Shown one piece after another: positions 53,550-64,000 of a stretch of DNA of 64,000 bases. The DNA comes from Selaginella moellendorffii (taxonomy: Eukaryota > Streptophyta > Lycopodiopsida > Selaginellales > Selaginellaceae). The number at the start of each line of letters is the position of its first letter. The first letter of the stretch is position 1. A program made the translations under genes and the position numbers. The stretch is taken from contig NW_003314280.1 in the NCBI RefSeq assembly GCF_000143415.4, forward strand, positions 467,262 to 531,261, in the 5' to 3' direction. Below the pieces are notes generated by a model. That model saw nothing but the letters and a program-made list of their open reading frames with translations. It was not told where the DNA came from and did not search any database.

Positions 53550-56500
53550 CCTTGCAAAGGCGCCCTTGGCGCTCGAGGCTAGTACACGAGGAGACGAAGA
53601 AGAAACGCGCTGGAAAGGAAGGAGGAGAATCTTTCAGCACGCCCAGCCAAGGACGCCTGGATGGCCTCTACATGCTGCGCGCTATCAAGCGCTCCGGCCA
53701 GCGAAAGAGAGGACGAAGAGCAAGCCCGGGCAGCGCGCCGCCATGGAAATATTTCGGCCTCTATCGATCGATGCCAGACTCCCTGCAATGCAGCTCCCGG
53801 CGCGTGGATCTTGGAGCGAGGAGGCCGCGGCTGAGCAGCAGCGATGCAGCGGATGGAATGCCGCCCGGGCGAGCAAGAAAGAGCCAAGCCAAACCAAGGA
53901 TCGCTGCGCGCGCTCGAAATATCTCTCCGCCCTGGCGCAGCCGATCGATTCGCGCTTGGAAAGATCAGAGGAAGTGCATCTTGGAGCTGAATCTTAGAGC
54001 GCCGCTCGTCATGATAGCAGATCCAGCGACATCCTCTTAAAAACAAGAAAGAAGAAACAGTGATCTATGATCCAAGACGCGAGATGCGCACAAAGAGAGA
54101 GAGGCAACAAGAGGAGCGCAGTGGGGCAAAAATGAGAAGAACACGCGGAGGAGCGAACAAGAACATTAGAGAGAGAGCTATAGCTATGGCCGACGATGCC
54201 ACGCCATGCCTCGGACATACGGCCACCATACGCGAGCCACATGCATACATGATCATCCTGCATACGTATATTTAACTATTAAAAGTGCGTGTACGGAGGG
54301 ATACGCGTGGAATAAAACAAGCAAAAAATAACTGCTACGGCTTCAGTTAAGTAAGCCGCCGGACCAGTTAAGTAAAACACCGGCGCGCTAACGTTTGTCC
54401 TAAACAAAACCCGGAGATTAGGATTAAGATGATAATGTCCGTACCCCCCGCGACAGGGACCGTACAGGGACCCCGAATAAAAACTTTGTTCTGTTGCTGC
54501 TGCTGCTGCTGGTTCTGGCACTTTCATTGAATGTCGTGTCGAATCCATTCCTTCTCGCGTATGATCCATCCATCCATTGCTTAACAAATCGTTTTTTACG
54601 AGTAAAGAAACTTGCAAATTCGATCGCCCAAATCCCATACTTTCGATCAGGTTAGAAAAACCCAGGATTTAACCCTGTGCCTTTCGCGTGTGGATGGATC
54701 CTCTGCCGAATTCAATGCCCAAGGAGGAAGTGTTCTTCAGAGGCGCGATTTGGGCTGACCGAGTAGCAGCAATTGCAGTAGCAGCAGCAGCGCTAGCAGC
54801 AGCGAGAGAAAATTCCAAATGCCATGGGATGGATCCAATCAATTCAACCAACTTGATTGCCGGGATAGGAACTCGTTGTCACCGTCTCACAACTTAAAGC
54901 ACTGCTTAATTGTTGCTTCATCCATCCATCCTCTTCCCCTCCTCTCTGTGGATCTCGGACGAAGGGCTCGCTCCTCTGCGCTCGCTTTGACCCCGCGGGC
55001 GAAGAACTCGGAGCAGGAAAGAAACCGGTGGATGGAAACAGGGACTTTGATTGATTGACTGATTTCGATTGCCGTGTCTTTGTGTAGTGTTCTTGGTCTG
55101 GATCCGCCCCTTGCTCGCTAAGATTTCTAGGCACAACGATTAGACGTGTAGCTCGCACCAGTATAGCGAGCATGAGCTCACACACACAAAGACCCTCTCT
55201 CCAGTCGATCGCTTTCGCCATCGCTCCTGCCTAGGAGGCGTCTCTTTCGTATCAGTTCCACAGTTTTCTTCTTCCTCCTCCTCGCACAAGAGATAAATCC
55301 CATCCACACTTTCGTAGCCCAGCAAGTAGAAGACCGAAAACGAAAAAGTTCGATCTCATTCGAGCTACACAGCTACGACGACCTCCCGCGAGCGAACGAG
55401 CGAGCGAGCGATCTGCTCGGCGCTACTCATAATCCTACCGCCCGTACAACGACGTCGCGGAAGAAAATCTCTCCGCAACTGTGATTGATTCTACGTTAAG
55501 ACCGGCGTACAATCCTTTGATCTTCCGTTCGAGCGAGTAAAAGAACTTATAGCGTAGACTCATACTTGTGTGTGTGTGTGTGTGGGGCTGATGCGTAGCT
55601 CGTAGAGCCCTATTTGCGAAATCTTTGTTGTTGACTTGTGCCGCTAGAAATCTTTAATTCGCTCGAGAGATGGGGGAGCGGGAGATCATCGAAATCCATG
55701 CGTTTGCGTTTCTCAGTGTTCTCACCCCCTGGCCAGCCAAACAAAACAACATTGGCACCACTGTACGGAGGAGCGCACTTTTTCATTGTCCGCCACCTTT
55801 GCGCCCGTGATTGCTGTCTCTTTTAGTTTTTTGGCACCGCCTTGCCTGGCATGCTGGAGTTGCGTATGATTTTTCCCATGAATTGTTTACATCGGGGGGG
55901 CTTAGATCCTGCCGAGAGCTCCAGGTTTGAATGGATCGAGGGCGCTCTAAGTTTACAAAATTTTTAGAGAGTGTGTGTGATGTGGGAGTGACAAGCAGTG
56001 GGGGGGCATCTTGGGAAGAGGGGAAGGGGGCCGCCCAGCAAGCACCAAAAGAAAAAGGGCGACTGGATTTGCCCCTGCCGCGGCTTGCCAGCTTAATGTA
56101 TCTAGTCGCAATGGGGGCATCTCAATCATCTGTGCAGCGTCCGTACGCCTAAGCGTGCTTTCTCTCCTTTTCCTGAGATCCGAGCTCCCAACGAGACTCC
56201 CAGTCCACTCTGTGTGTGTGTGTGTGTGTGTGTGTGATAGCTCAGTCTGTCTGGCAAGAAAGAGAATTTTATTTTATTTTATTTTTTGTTTAACTGTTTT
56301 TTTTGGCTTTTTCTTACTTTTGTTAATTTTTTAGCTTTTTGTTTTTTCTTGCAGAAAAGGCAAAAATCTGCTCTGCCTGGGGCGGCTCCAGGCCTACTGA
56401 ATCTCCGAGGAGGATCGCCAGCCCACGCGGCGTACGAAACGGTATGGCACAAATGCGCCACATGGCCCATGGCGGGCAGACAGAGATCCTGCGTCGACGT

Positions 56501-57434
56501 CACGGATGCGTGGGTGGTATCCTGCGGCGCCCTAAAAGCATATGCTATGCCACCTTTTGCGAAAACTTGAAGCTGTGTAATCTCTTTCTTGATCTCCTCC
56601 TTGACTGGAGCGCTTAAATGTGGCCACTCCCCTTTTAATTTCTAGGTAGTGCAGAAACAGCTCAGCGGTAACCCCACCAGGCCTTACGGCATACGAACTC
56701 TGTCTGTCTCTTATCCATGAATGAAAAGAAAAGAAAAGAAAAGAAAAACAAAAGAGGAAAAATTAGTAAAGAATCAAAAGAAAATGCCAGCCGAAATTCT
56801 CGAGAACAAGTTTTGGAAACAAATCCCGACGCCAACAACAAAAACTATTCAGGCCGACAGCGATGGATAGATATATTGGATATATTATTAACTATACATT
56901 AGCACTACTCCTTGTAGCACGGAAGCACACAAGTCCCGTGGAATGAGAAGATTCACGGGAATGTGCCGCAGCCTGGCATTTTGCAAGCGTAATCTTTGGG
57001 CCTGCAAATGGGGAATATGGGTCTAGACTAAACAAGGGCAAGCTTACTGTGCGACCCGACCGCTTTCCAGCATTCAGGAAGTAGTAAAATGCCCACTCAC
57101 CCGTCTCCACAACCCTAGAAACCAATTTTATATGGGAAAAAGGGGGGGTGGCAGAGCGTGATCCCTATTTCCCAGCGATGTTGCACGAAGAAGCAGACAA
57201 AAGCTAGGAGGCACCCAAGAACGCGAAAAGTAAAGAAAGCCGCAGCTGCACCACCACCACCTTGCACAAAAAATCAGAAGCCGCCAGCGCGCCAGCCAGC
57301 GGAGATCTAACGCTAGATTCGAATGTGCCAGTCGCCGACTGTAAAAAATGTACATAATATTATTTGTTTTACTGCGCATGGAGAAAAACGTTACGCTCCA
57401 GCAACATGATGCCATGTGGCATGGACAGCAAACC
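53550..57434. other. HD-Zip III upstream region, non-coding
   Basis: Nearly 4 kb without a supportable gene. The part near 53550-55500 is likely 5' UTR and promoter of the HD-Zip III gene (such genes often have long leaders). Microsatellites: (TG)n at about 55567-55584 and 56211-56236, and (AAGAA)n at about 56723-56747. Open frames here are short and resemble nothing I know. Confidence 0.5.
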
Positions 57435-57506
57435 GGGGTATTCCGAGAATCGAACTCGGGACCTCTCGCACCCGAAGCGAGAATCATACCACTAGACCAA
57501 ATACCC
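57435..57506 (-). tRNA. tRNA-Pro (anticodon CGG)
   Basis: 72-nt cloverleaf on the minus strand. Acceptor stem GGGTATT/AATACCC with discriminator C; D-arm containing TGGTCTAGTGG (box A); anticodon stem TCTCGC/GCGAGA with loop TTCGGGT, anticodon CGG; T-arm CCGAG-TTCGATT-CTCGG (box B). No intron and no encoded CCA. A CAA motif lies just upstream, as in many plant tRNA genes; only a TTT run is seen directly downstream. It is 137 bp beyond the SF3B1 stop codon. Confidence 0.96.
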
Positions 57507-57643
57507 ATTTCGTTGTTATTATCATTCAATTTATCACAACCCTAAACCCTATAAACCCCACACTATCCACTATCTTACACAAACTTTTAGAACGAACGAG
57601 AGAGAAAACGAGAGAGCAACGAAAGAGAAAAAGAGAAGCTCTT

Positions 57644-60600
57644 TCACACAAACATATGAAGCTCGGGCCGGCTGTAGATGTTCCTCTCGTCATCGTCGAG
57701 AATCGGATACGCCGCAACCAGCCCGTCCTGCGACCCGATGTAGAGCGAGTTGTAAATCTTCCAGTACACCTCGCGGACCTTCCTCGCCGGATGGAACAGC
57801 CCCTGGAGGCAGTAGCTCAGCACGATCACTGGCCCCAGCGACACCCGCATCGCCTCGATCGCCTCCATCACCGCGTTGATTACGTGCGGCGACGTCTCGA
57901 AGATGTTCGGCCACACGTAGTTCATGAGATGGATGAGCGCGTCCTCGCACCCCAGCCCCGCCACCCCGAGCGCCATATGCTTCACCGCCGACGCCGCCGT
58001 CTGCCTGTGCACCAGGTCCCTGTCCATGAGCGCGTCCTCGAGCAGCGGCGTCACCGCGTAGATGTAGTCCTTCCCCATCTCGCCGATGTACTCGAACAGG
58101 AACGAGAGCGACTTGAGCACGCCGTTCTGGACGTTGAGCTCCGGGACCCGGTACTCGTTCATCAGCGCCGGCAGCACCGTGAAGGGCGAGCACGTCTCCG
58201 CCACGATGGCGATCGCCACCGTCGTGCACACCCGGTTCTGCCGCTCCTGCACCTTCAGATTGTTGAGCAGCGTCGCCAGCACGTCCTGCGGACCGATCGC
58301 CTTGGCGATGTAGCCGAACGTGTTCACCGTCGCGCGCCGGATCCCCTTCTTGTGCGCCTTGAGCATCTCCAGCAGCTCGAAGCAGATGCGCATCCACTCG
58401 CGCGCCGGGACGTAGTCGGCGCCGCGGTCCGCGATCCGGCCAACCAGGTCGATGCAGTTCTCCTGGACCTTCTCGTGCCTGTTCTTGAGGATGGGAGTGA
58501 GCCGCGGTAGCAGGTCCTTGATCGGGGGCGTCATCTTCGACATGCCAATCACGTTGACGATGGCTTTCAGCGCGCCCAATATGGAGCCCAGCACCTCCGG
58601 GTACTCCTCACCCAGGTATTCGTACAGCACCACGCCTAAGTGTCCCATGAGCTGCTCCTCACCGCACTGCTTCATCACCACCGCGATCCGGGAGATCAAG
58701 TCCGCCGCCTGCTGCCGGACCTTTGCGCTCTTGTTGTTGAGCCGCCACTTGATCGTCCCGCATATCTGAGGCAAGTATGGCTTCGCGCGCTGGCCCATCG
58801 CGTTCACCACGGCTCCGAAACCGTTGAGCATCACGTTCGCGTCGTCGCTCGTCTGCTCCTGGAACGCGTACAGGATCCCGTCCACCAGAAACTCCTCCAG
58901 CCGGGAGTCGATGTCCGAAGCCCCCAGGTTGGACACCACCTTCTCGATCGTTTCCATAACCATCCGCCTGTACGGCTCGCTCTCGTCCTTAAGATCTTCC
59001 ACCACCCTGCTCACGATGTCCGAGACACCAACTTTGTTGGCAATCTCCACGGTGGTGTCGACCAGCTGCCTGTAGTTCCTGCGGTCCAATGCCATCCTCC
59101 TGACCCAAAAGAACTTGAAGTACTGCGGGAGTATCTCTGTCTTGATGTAGTCCGCTTCCACACCCTCGGTGCTCACGCACTGCTTCACCACCTTTAACAC
59201 GATCTTCTTCATTTCTTCGTCAGGAGACTGGAATTCCCGGATCAGGATCACCATGACTTCTTTGGTGTAGTAGTTCGCATAGACTGCATCCATCAGCGGA
59301 ATGATGAACCCGATGGCCTTCAAGAACGCAGCTAGAACCTTGCCCCTGTGATTCCTGATGCCCTTCCAGAGAGGCTTCAAAACCGAGTCGAAGCTTTCTA
59401 TACCGTAAGGCGCGGCAGCCTCGGCCAGAGCAGCCAAGGAGAGCGCGGTAATAGTCTTCACCTTCTGATTCTCGTCGTTAAGACCGTGCTCGATGATCTC
59501 CACCAGTGACTTCAGGTGCGGCAGTACCGCACACCCCATGAGAATTGCAATCTGCTGCACGATCTTGATGCCCGTGTGCCGCGCTTGCCACGACTTTTTG
59601 CTCTGACACACCGCCTTGAGGAACAGGAGAAGAGCTGGGATACCAAGTGCCGAGGCCACAACACTGAACGCTCGAGCCGTAGTGTTTCTTACGTACTCAT
59701 CGATGTTGTCAATGTCGGGCCTCATTGCAGCGATCATGGTAGCCAGCCCCGCCGCCTTGCTGAGATTCGAGATTATTTCTCGGCCTTCAACTCGAGCATA
59801 ATAATCCTCGTCAATCAGCAGTGGCTCAATCACCACCAGGATCTTGTGCACGAACGGCCTGACCAGCTCGTCCAGTTTGTACAAGACCCTGTCGATGACT
59901 TTCACCAGAAGGTGGCGCTCCTGATCCTCAAGCGTGGGAGACATTAGCAGTGGCAAGATCTGGTTGAACAGTGGACCAGCCCCGAACTCCCGAGCCTTGT
60001 CCGTCAGCTGCCTCAAAGCCGTCTTCCTCTGCGGAGGAGTACCGTTCTTTACCTTAAGTAGGAGCTTCATGATCTTCCTCTCTTTGTTTTCTTCAGGTGA
60101 CATCTCATGCTCCTCTTTCTCTTGCAGCAGAGCACTGAAGTACTGGTAGTCCTCGGGCTTGATGAAAGGCAGGCCCTCCGGGGTTTCCTTCGGCACGTCG
60201 TACTGCTGGTTGCGATCCTCCTCCGGAATAGAGTACAAAGGCGTGCCACCCATTGGCGTCGGTGTCGCCAGCAACTTCCTCGCCGGAGTTCTAATAGGCA
60301 CGTAGGACGCAGGAGCTTCGAGTACCTTGTACCCCTCGGTCGGAAGAATTGCGTCCAAGTCCTCGTCCGAAAGCGGTCGATTCCGCTCCTCAATGTCTCT
60401 CTCCCATCGATACATGTTGTACTGCTCCGGAGTCATGGTTGCCGCTCGCAGAGCAATCTGTCCGGGAGTAGGAGTCGCAAGGTCGGCACCTCCCATCGGC
60501 GTGATCCCCGGAGTGTATCCCAGAGGTGTAGCTCCAAGGATTGAAGGAGCACTTCCAACAGGTGTCTCATCCCAGCGAGAACGCTGCTTCTTGGGAGTGG

Positions 60601-61453
60601 CGGCTCCCGGTACGCCTCCAATGCTGGGTGTAGCATCCCACGCCACGCCAGGACCAGGAGTGACACCACCGCCAGGTCGAGGCGTCTCGTCCCACCGGTT
60701 CCGCCTTGGAGTTACAGGAGTCGCATCCGCGGACGCAGCTTTCCCCGGAGCAGGAGTCGCGTCCCAGCGGCTTGGAGCTGGGGTTGGAGCATCGGGAGCG
60801 TCCCACTCTGAGATCTTGGCCTTCTTTGACTCCTCCTCCTCCTTCGCTAAGTCCCATCTGTTCTTCCGCTTGGCAGCGGCAGCAGCAGCAGCAGCCGCGG
60901 ACGACAGCTGCGCTTTCGTCGGAGCCTCGGAGGGCTCCTCTTTCACTTTCTTCTCCGTCTCCTCTTGCTTCTTCTTCGCAATTGCCCGGAGAGTCTCTTC
61001 CTTGTCCCGCTTGAGCTTCTCGTCCATCATCACCTCGGCATAAGTCCTGGTCGTGGGAGCTGGCGTCTTATCCCCCATGGCGAAGGCATCGTTTCTGTCT
61101 GGCGAGAGAGCTCTCTTAAACCTCGACTTGCGGTAGTCATCCTCCCTCGCGGCGATGGGCTGCGGCTTCCTAAACCCCAGCTCCTCGTCTGTCACTTCTC
61201 CGCGTGGCATCTCCGCTAGCACAGATTTGGGCGCGGTGTACGAGCTGAGCTGTCTACGCGATGCGCTAACCTGTTTCTCCCTCTCATTCCCGTCCTGATC
61301 CTCCTCCTCCTCGGTCGTGGCGATGGAATTCACATACTCCATCTTGTCCCCGTACAGATCATTGTCGAAACTTACAGATGAGAGCGCGGCGAGCTCCTGC
61401 TGCTTCTGCCGCCGCTCCTCCTGCACGCGCTCGATGTCGTCGTCCAATGCCAT
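57644..61453 (-). CDS. SF3B1: Splicing factor 3B subunit 1 (SF3B1/SAP155)
   Basis: Core U2 snRNP component that clamps the branch-point helix during spliceosome assembly; nuclear. Intronless, 1,269 residues. The N-terminal third is charged and disordered, with recurrent RWDETP/RWDATP units (about residues 198-310) that in relatives are phosphorylated and bind other splicing factors, followed by the [26 protein letters not shown] region. The remainder is the HEAT-repeat superhelix, including the strongly conserved [27 protein letters not shown] stretch that contains the equivalent of human Lys700. It ends [10 protein letters not shown] as in plant proteins. Start ATG at 61453 ([10 protein letters not shown]). 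Divergent from the SMG8 gene across 200 bp; a tRNA gene follows on the same strand. Confidence 0.97.
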   Translation of the reverse strand: MALDDDIERVQEERRQKQQELAALSSVSFDNDLYGDKMEYVNSIATTEEEEDQDGNEREKQVSASRRQLSSYTAPKSVLAEMPRGEVTDEELGFRKPQPIAAREDDYRKSRFKRALSPDRNDAFAMGDKTPAPTTRTYAEVMMDEKLKRDKEETLRAIAKKKQEETEKKVKEEPSEAPTKAQLSSAAAAAAAAAKRKNRWDLAKEEEESKKAKISEWDAPDAPTPAPSRWDATPAPGKAASADATPVTPRRNRWDETPRPGGGVTPGPGVAWDATPSIGGVPGAATPKKQRSRWDETPVGSAPSILGATPLGYTPGITPMGGADLATPTPGQIALRAATMTPEQYNMYRWERDIEERNRPLSDEDLDAILPTEGYKVLEAPASYVPIRTPARKLLATPTPMGGTPLYSIPEEDRNQQYDVPKETPEGLPFIKPEDYQYFSALLQEKEEHEMSPEENKERKIMKLLLKVKNGTPPQRKTALRQLTDKAREFGAGPLFNQILPLLMSPTLEDQERHLLVKVIDRVLYKLDELVRPFVHKILVVIEPLLIDEDYYARVEGREIISNLSKAAGLATMIAAMRPDIDNIDEYVRNTTARAFSVVASALGIPALLLFLKAVCQSKKSWQARHTGIKIVQQIAILMGCAVLPHLKSLVEIIEHGLNDENQKVKTITALSLAALAEAAAPYGIESFDSVLKPLWKGIRNHRGKVLAAFLKAIGFIIPLMDAVYANYYTKEVMVILIREFQSPDEEMKKIVLKVVKQCVSTEGVEADYIKTEILPQYFKFFWVRRMALDRRNYRQLVDTTVEIANKVGVSDIVSRVVEDLKDESEPYRRMVMETIEKVVSNLGASDIDSRLEEFLVDGILYAFQEQTSDDANVMLNGFGAVVNAMGQRAKPYLPQICGTIKWRLNNKSAKVRQQAADLISRIAVVMKQCGEEQLMGHLGVVLYEYLGEEYPEVLGSILGALKAIVNVIGMSKMTPPIKDLLPRLTPILKNRHEKVQENCIDLVGRIADRGADYVPAREWMRICFELLEMLKAHKKGIRRATVNTFGYIAKAIGPQDVLATLLNNLKVQERQNRVCTTVAIAIVAETCSPFTVLPALMNEYRVPELNVQNGVLKSLSFLFEYIGEMGKDYIYAVTPLLEDALMDRDLVHRQTAASAVKHMALGVAGLGCEDALIHLMNYVWPNIFETSPHVINAVMEAIEAMRVSLGPVIVLSYCLQGLFHPARKVREVYWKIYNSLYIGSQDGLVAAYPILDDDERNIYSRPELHMFV

Positions 61454-61653
61454 AGCTGGGAAGAATCCACACAGAGTGAAACCAAGAGCGCCAAGAGCGC
61501 CAAGAGCGCCAAGAACCCTACCTGGAAATGCGACGCCCTAAACTCCCAGGATACCCTAGCGCGCAAGGCCTATCTTTATAGTAGTGGAATGGACGGTTAC
61601 GATCGTCTCACATACAACCAACGGCTGCTGACTTGCTTTCTTAGGAATATGCT
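61454..61653. promoter_or_regulatory. Bidirectional promoter between SF3B1 and SMG8
   Basis: 200 bp between two divergent start codons. It contains tandem CAAGAGCGC-like units (about 61488-61513) and CCCTA motifs that may be telo-boxes, typical of plant housekeeping promoters. Confidence 0.6.
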
Positions 61654-64000
61654 ATGCTCGTGAGTGGCATTAGGGCAAATGCTCCGCCAAGGGGAGCGGC
61701 TATGCGCACGGGAGCGCCAGGTACTCCATTCTTTCACCACGGCTATGGTTCTAGCTCGGGAGGAACAGGCGGTCTGGTAGTCGTCGGCGTTGTCGGGAAG
61801 AATGAGGAGGATTTGTCGCAGCTGCTGGACAGGATTTTGGATCAGCGGGTGTTTGGGGGGATCTCAGGCCATTTCTCGACGAATTCCGGGGCGTATGGCA
61901 GTAGATTAGATGCGTTTGGGCGGATTCCAGTCCCGGGCAGTGGCAGGGCGGAGGCTACTGCCACCTCGAGATATGGGAGTTGGATGAAGAACAGGCTGCG
62001 GCACTACTGCGATGAGGAACGAGGGATTCTCTTCGTCTTGTTTCCGTGTGGATCGCTTCCAGTGGAGCTCCTCGCGGAGGAGGATTTCTCTGTGATGGGC
62101 TTGGCCTCTTTGCTCGAGCAGCATGAGATGTTTGGAGTTCGAGGACTTTTCTTCATGTTCTCGGTAAGTTTGCTTGCTGTGTTTTTGTTTTATCGGGAGC
62201 TCTTAGCTCTTATTCTTTTTTTCCAGGTATGTCACGTTGTTCTCTTGGTTCAAGAAGGAGCTAAGTTTGATCCACGGCTCTTGCGGCTCTTCCGAGTGTT
62301 ACAAGCCGCAAAAGCGGCGATCAAGATGCCGCTAAAGGGAGCTCAAGCTCGGGGTTTTTACACAGGTAGCTCGCCTGTGAGAGGTGGTCGCCAGGCTTCC
62401 GGTTTTTCTCTCATGTCCGGGCTCTCACACGGTTTGTTCCCGGGGCAGTGTACTCCGGTTCTTCTCATCGTCTGCATAGACGACTTCTCGGAGTTTGAGA
62501 CTTCGGACGCTACAGTTCGGCAGTCGAAACTTTCCACGGGGGTAAGACAGGTTGGGAAGCTAGAGCAGGGAACACGACGAAAGTTTCAATCTTCGGTGGA
62601 AGCTCAGGTCCGGTTCTTGGTAAAGAAGAGCCGAACAATTCTTGGCTTTGGTGACTCTGGCTTAGGAGGTGGTATGGGACTTAGAGGCTCTGGCAATGTC
62701 ATGGGAGCCGTTCCAGGTGGTGGTGGAGGTCCGGCACTCTTTACTATGGACCCGTCGAGGGTGGTGTTGTTTGTGGATCGCTTTTCGAATCGATGCTGCG
62801 ATGCTTTAGAGGGTACTATTACCATCTTGGAAAACATGATCAAGGGGATCCCAAACGCAGAAGGGGCTCTCTGGGAGAATACAAGTGGAGTCACCGAGGA
62901 CATACAGGCCGTAAGAGATTTTATATGGAGACAGGCCGAGATTGTTAGAGGCAGGGGAGGTACTCAAGCAATGTCTGTGGGTGTTGGGATGGTAGCTGCT
63001 GCCGCTGCCGCTGCTGCTGCTTCCGCTGCTGCCGGTTCCATGGGTGGTGCACTGAGGCCAATCTCGAATCCTCCTGAACTTCCAACTTTGCAAAGCTGGC
63101 TGACGGCGAGCAACACAATTCTCTCGTCGCTGCTGAAGTTTGAAGGAAAGGTGGAGGTTTCTCGACGTCAGAGCTGCCCTGGATCGGGAGTTGATGCTAG
63201 TGCCGGATCAGGTCTTAGACTTTTCAGCGAGGCAGACTTGGCGTGCATAGACTTAGCGTGTGCGGACACGAACACCAAGTTTTCAGCTTCTTGGTGCAAA
63301 AAGGCCATGCCTTCTGCTCGAGGAGTTTACTTGAAAGGACTGCCACCCTGCTATCCGACTGCTGTTCACAAGCACCAGTTGGACAAGGCTATCGGCGCCT
63401 TTAAAAGTATGGTGAGAGGCCCAGCAGTGAACGTGTTCTTGGAGAAGCTCAAACGAGAGTGTGAAGCTTTGTGGAAGTCGGGAAGGCAGTTGTGTGATGC
63501 CGTCAGCCTTACAGGGAGGCCGTGTACGCATCAAGTTCCAGAAAATGCCGAGAAGGAAGAAGTGCAAAGGCCTCACTCCAGCGGTTATGTGTTTCTCAGT
63601 GCCTGTGCCTGTGGAAGATCACGGAGGCTGCGAGAGGATCCTTTCGACTTTGACAGTGCAAACGTATCCTTCTTTCGGTTTCCAAACTGCGAGGACCTGC
63701 TACCGTCAGTGGTTCTGCCCCATCATTCGAAAGCATCGGAAGGGTCTGCATGGAGCATACTGCGGTTGGGGAATGCAAAGTATTATCAACCGTCGGCTGG
63801 TCTTCTGCAAGCTGGTTTTTGCGCCGATCAAAACTATCTCTCTCACTACGACATGTCACTCCACTACAAGTCTGCTGCTGAGCCGGAAAAGACGTTGGAA
63901 GGCTCTAAAATTTCAAAGTCGTCGTCTGATCAGGGAACGGTGACGAAGAAGCATTCCGAGGATCCGAAATTCAAGCCCGCGGAGAAGCAAAAGAATGCTG
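61654..64000 (+). CDS. SMG8-like nonsense-mediated decay factor, 3' partial
   Basis: SMG8 is a regulatory subunit of the SMG1 kinase complex in nonsense-mediated mRNA decay. Exons 61654-62163 and 62227 onward are in phase and remain open to the window end, at least 761 residues. After a Gly/Pro-rich start comes the G-domain-like segment VVVGVVGKNEEDLSQLLDRI, then RHYCDEERGILFVLFPCGSL, and after the intron VCHVVLLVQEGAKFDPRLLR and a long SMG8 body. An Ala run lies near 62998-63040. The last visible block, LRLGNAKYYQPSAGLLQAGF, matches the Cys/Trp-rich end of plant SMG8 proteins, so little is missing. An in-frame TAG at 61642 supports the ATG at 61654; 61702 is an alternative start. Confidence 0.88.
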   Translation, partial: MLVSGIRANAPPRGAAMRTGAPGTPFFHHGYGSSSGGTGGLVVVGVVGKNEEDLSQLLDRILDQRVFGGISGHFSTNSGAYGSRLDAFGRIPVPGSGRAEATATSRYGSWMKNRLRHYCDEERGILFVLFPCGSLPVELLAEEDFSVMGLASLLEQHEMFGVRGLFFMFSVSLLAVFLFYRELLALILFFQVCHVVLLVQEGAKFDPRLLRLFRVLQAAKAAIKMPLKGAQARGFYTGSSPVRGGRQASGFSLMSGLSHGLFPGQCTPVLLIVCIDDFSEFETSDATVRQSKLSTGVRQVGKLEQGTRRKFQSSVEAQVRFLVKKSRTILGFGDSGLGGGMGLRGSGNVMGAVPGGGGGPALFTMDPSRVVLFVDRFSNRCCDALEGTITILENMIKGIPNAEGALWENTSGVTEDIQAVRDFIWRQAEIVRGRGGTQAMSVGVGMVAAAAAAAAASAAAGSMGGALRPISNPPELPTLQSWLTASNTILSSLLKFEGKVEVSRRQSCPGSGVDASAGSGLRLFSEADLACIDLACADTNTKFSASWCKKAMPSARGVYLKGLPPCYPTAVHKHQLDKAIGAFKSMVRGPAVNVFLEKLKRECEALWKSGRQLCDAVSLTGRPCTHQVPENAEKEEVQRPHSSGYVFLSACACGRSRRLREDPFDFDSANVSFFRFPNCEDLLPSVVLPHHSKASEGSAWSILRLGNAKYYQPSAGLLQAGFCADQNYLSHYDMSLHYKSAAEPEKTLEGSKISKSSSDQGTVTKKHSEDPKFKPAEKQKNA

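Noticed and set aside
57416-58510. Long open frame antisense to SF3B1 (Arg/His-rich), plus others at 60107-60544 and 60327-61043
   Set aside because: They lie opposite a conserved 1,269-residue coding exon with high third-position GC; composition and lack of family match mark them as shadows.

Overview
This is nuclear DNA from a land plant. The single-copy genes and the short introns (mostly about 45-100 nt) suggest a seedless vascular plant, most likely a lycophyte such as Selaginella; that assignment is inference from gene content and intron size. No organellar or bacterial operon structure is present.

Layout: 1-3070 (+) is a 5'-truncated long-form tRNase Z. 5011-6886 (+) is an SBP-box (SPL) transcription factor with a miR156 site. 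7558-10397 (-) is a second, SPL8-like SBP gene facing it tail to tail and lacking that site. 10398-17255 is a long non-coding upstream region. 17310-19463 (+) is an intronless PLS-type PPR gene. 19655-46821 is a retrotransposon island. 47001-48612 (-) is a pfkB-type kinase, divergent from a CASP-like membrane protein (48898-49598, +). 49781-53549 (-) is a class III HD-Zip gene whose miR166 site is split by an intron. 57435-57506 (-) is a tRNA-Pro(CGG). 57644-61453 (-) is SF3B1, divergent from a 3'-truncated SMG8 gene (61654 to the window end, +).

The island is nested. The oldest element, C (minus strand, 174-bp LTRs, about 19655-40899), received element A in its left LTR, a solo TRIM LTR at 26010-26281, the young chromovirus B (28041-35569, near-identical LTRs) in its RNase H region, a complete TRIM at 37791-38502, and an unclassified insertion holding a ~681-bp tandem repeat. 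Element D (41812-46821, plus strand) belongs to the same family as C and sits beside it in an AT-rich stretch.

The most unusual signals are in these elements. The chromovirus gag-pol is interrupted by two short GT-AG intron-like segments. One lies inside the integrase catalytic core just before the catalytic Glu and is kept in the old copy A. The C/D family separates gag and pol by a -1 frame with a slippery heptamer, a 6-nt spacer and a GC-rich stem, and copies C and D share two stop codons at identical positions.

Functionally, the host genes cover tRNA and mRNA processing (tRNase Z, SF3B1, SMG8), organelle RNA handling (PPR) and development (two SPLs and a class III HD-Zip). Two of the developmental genes carry microRNA sites.
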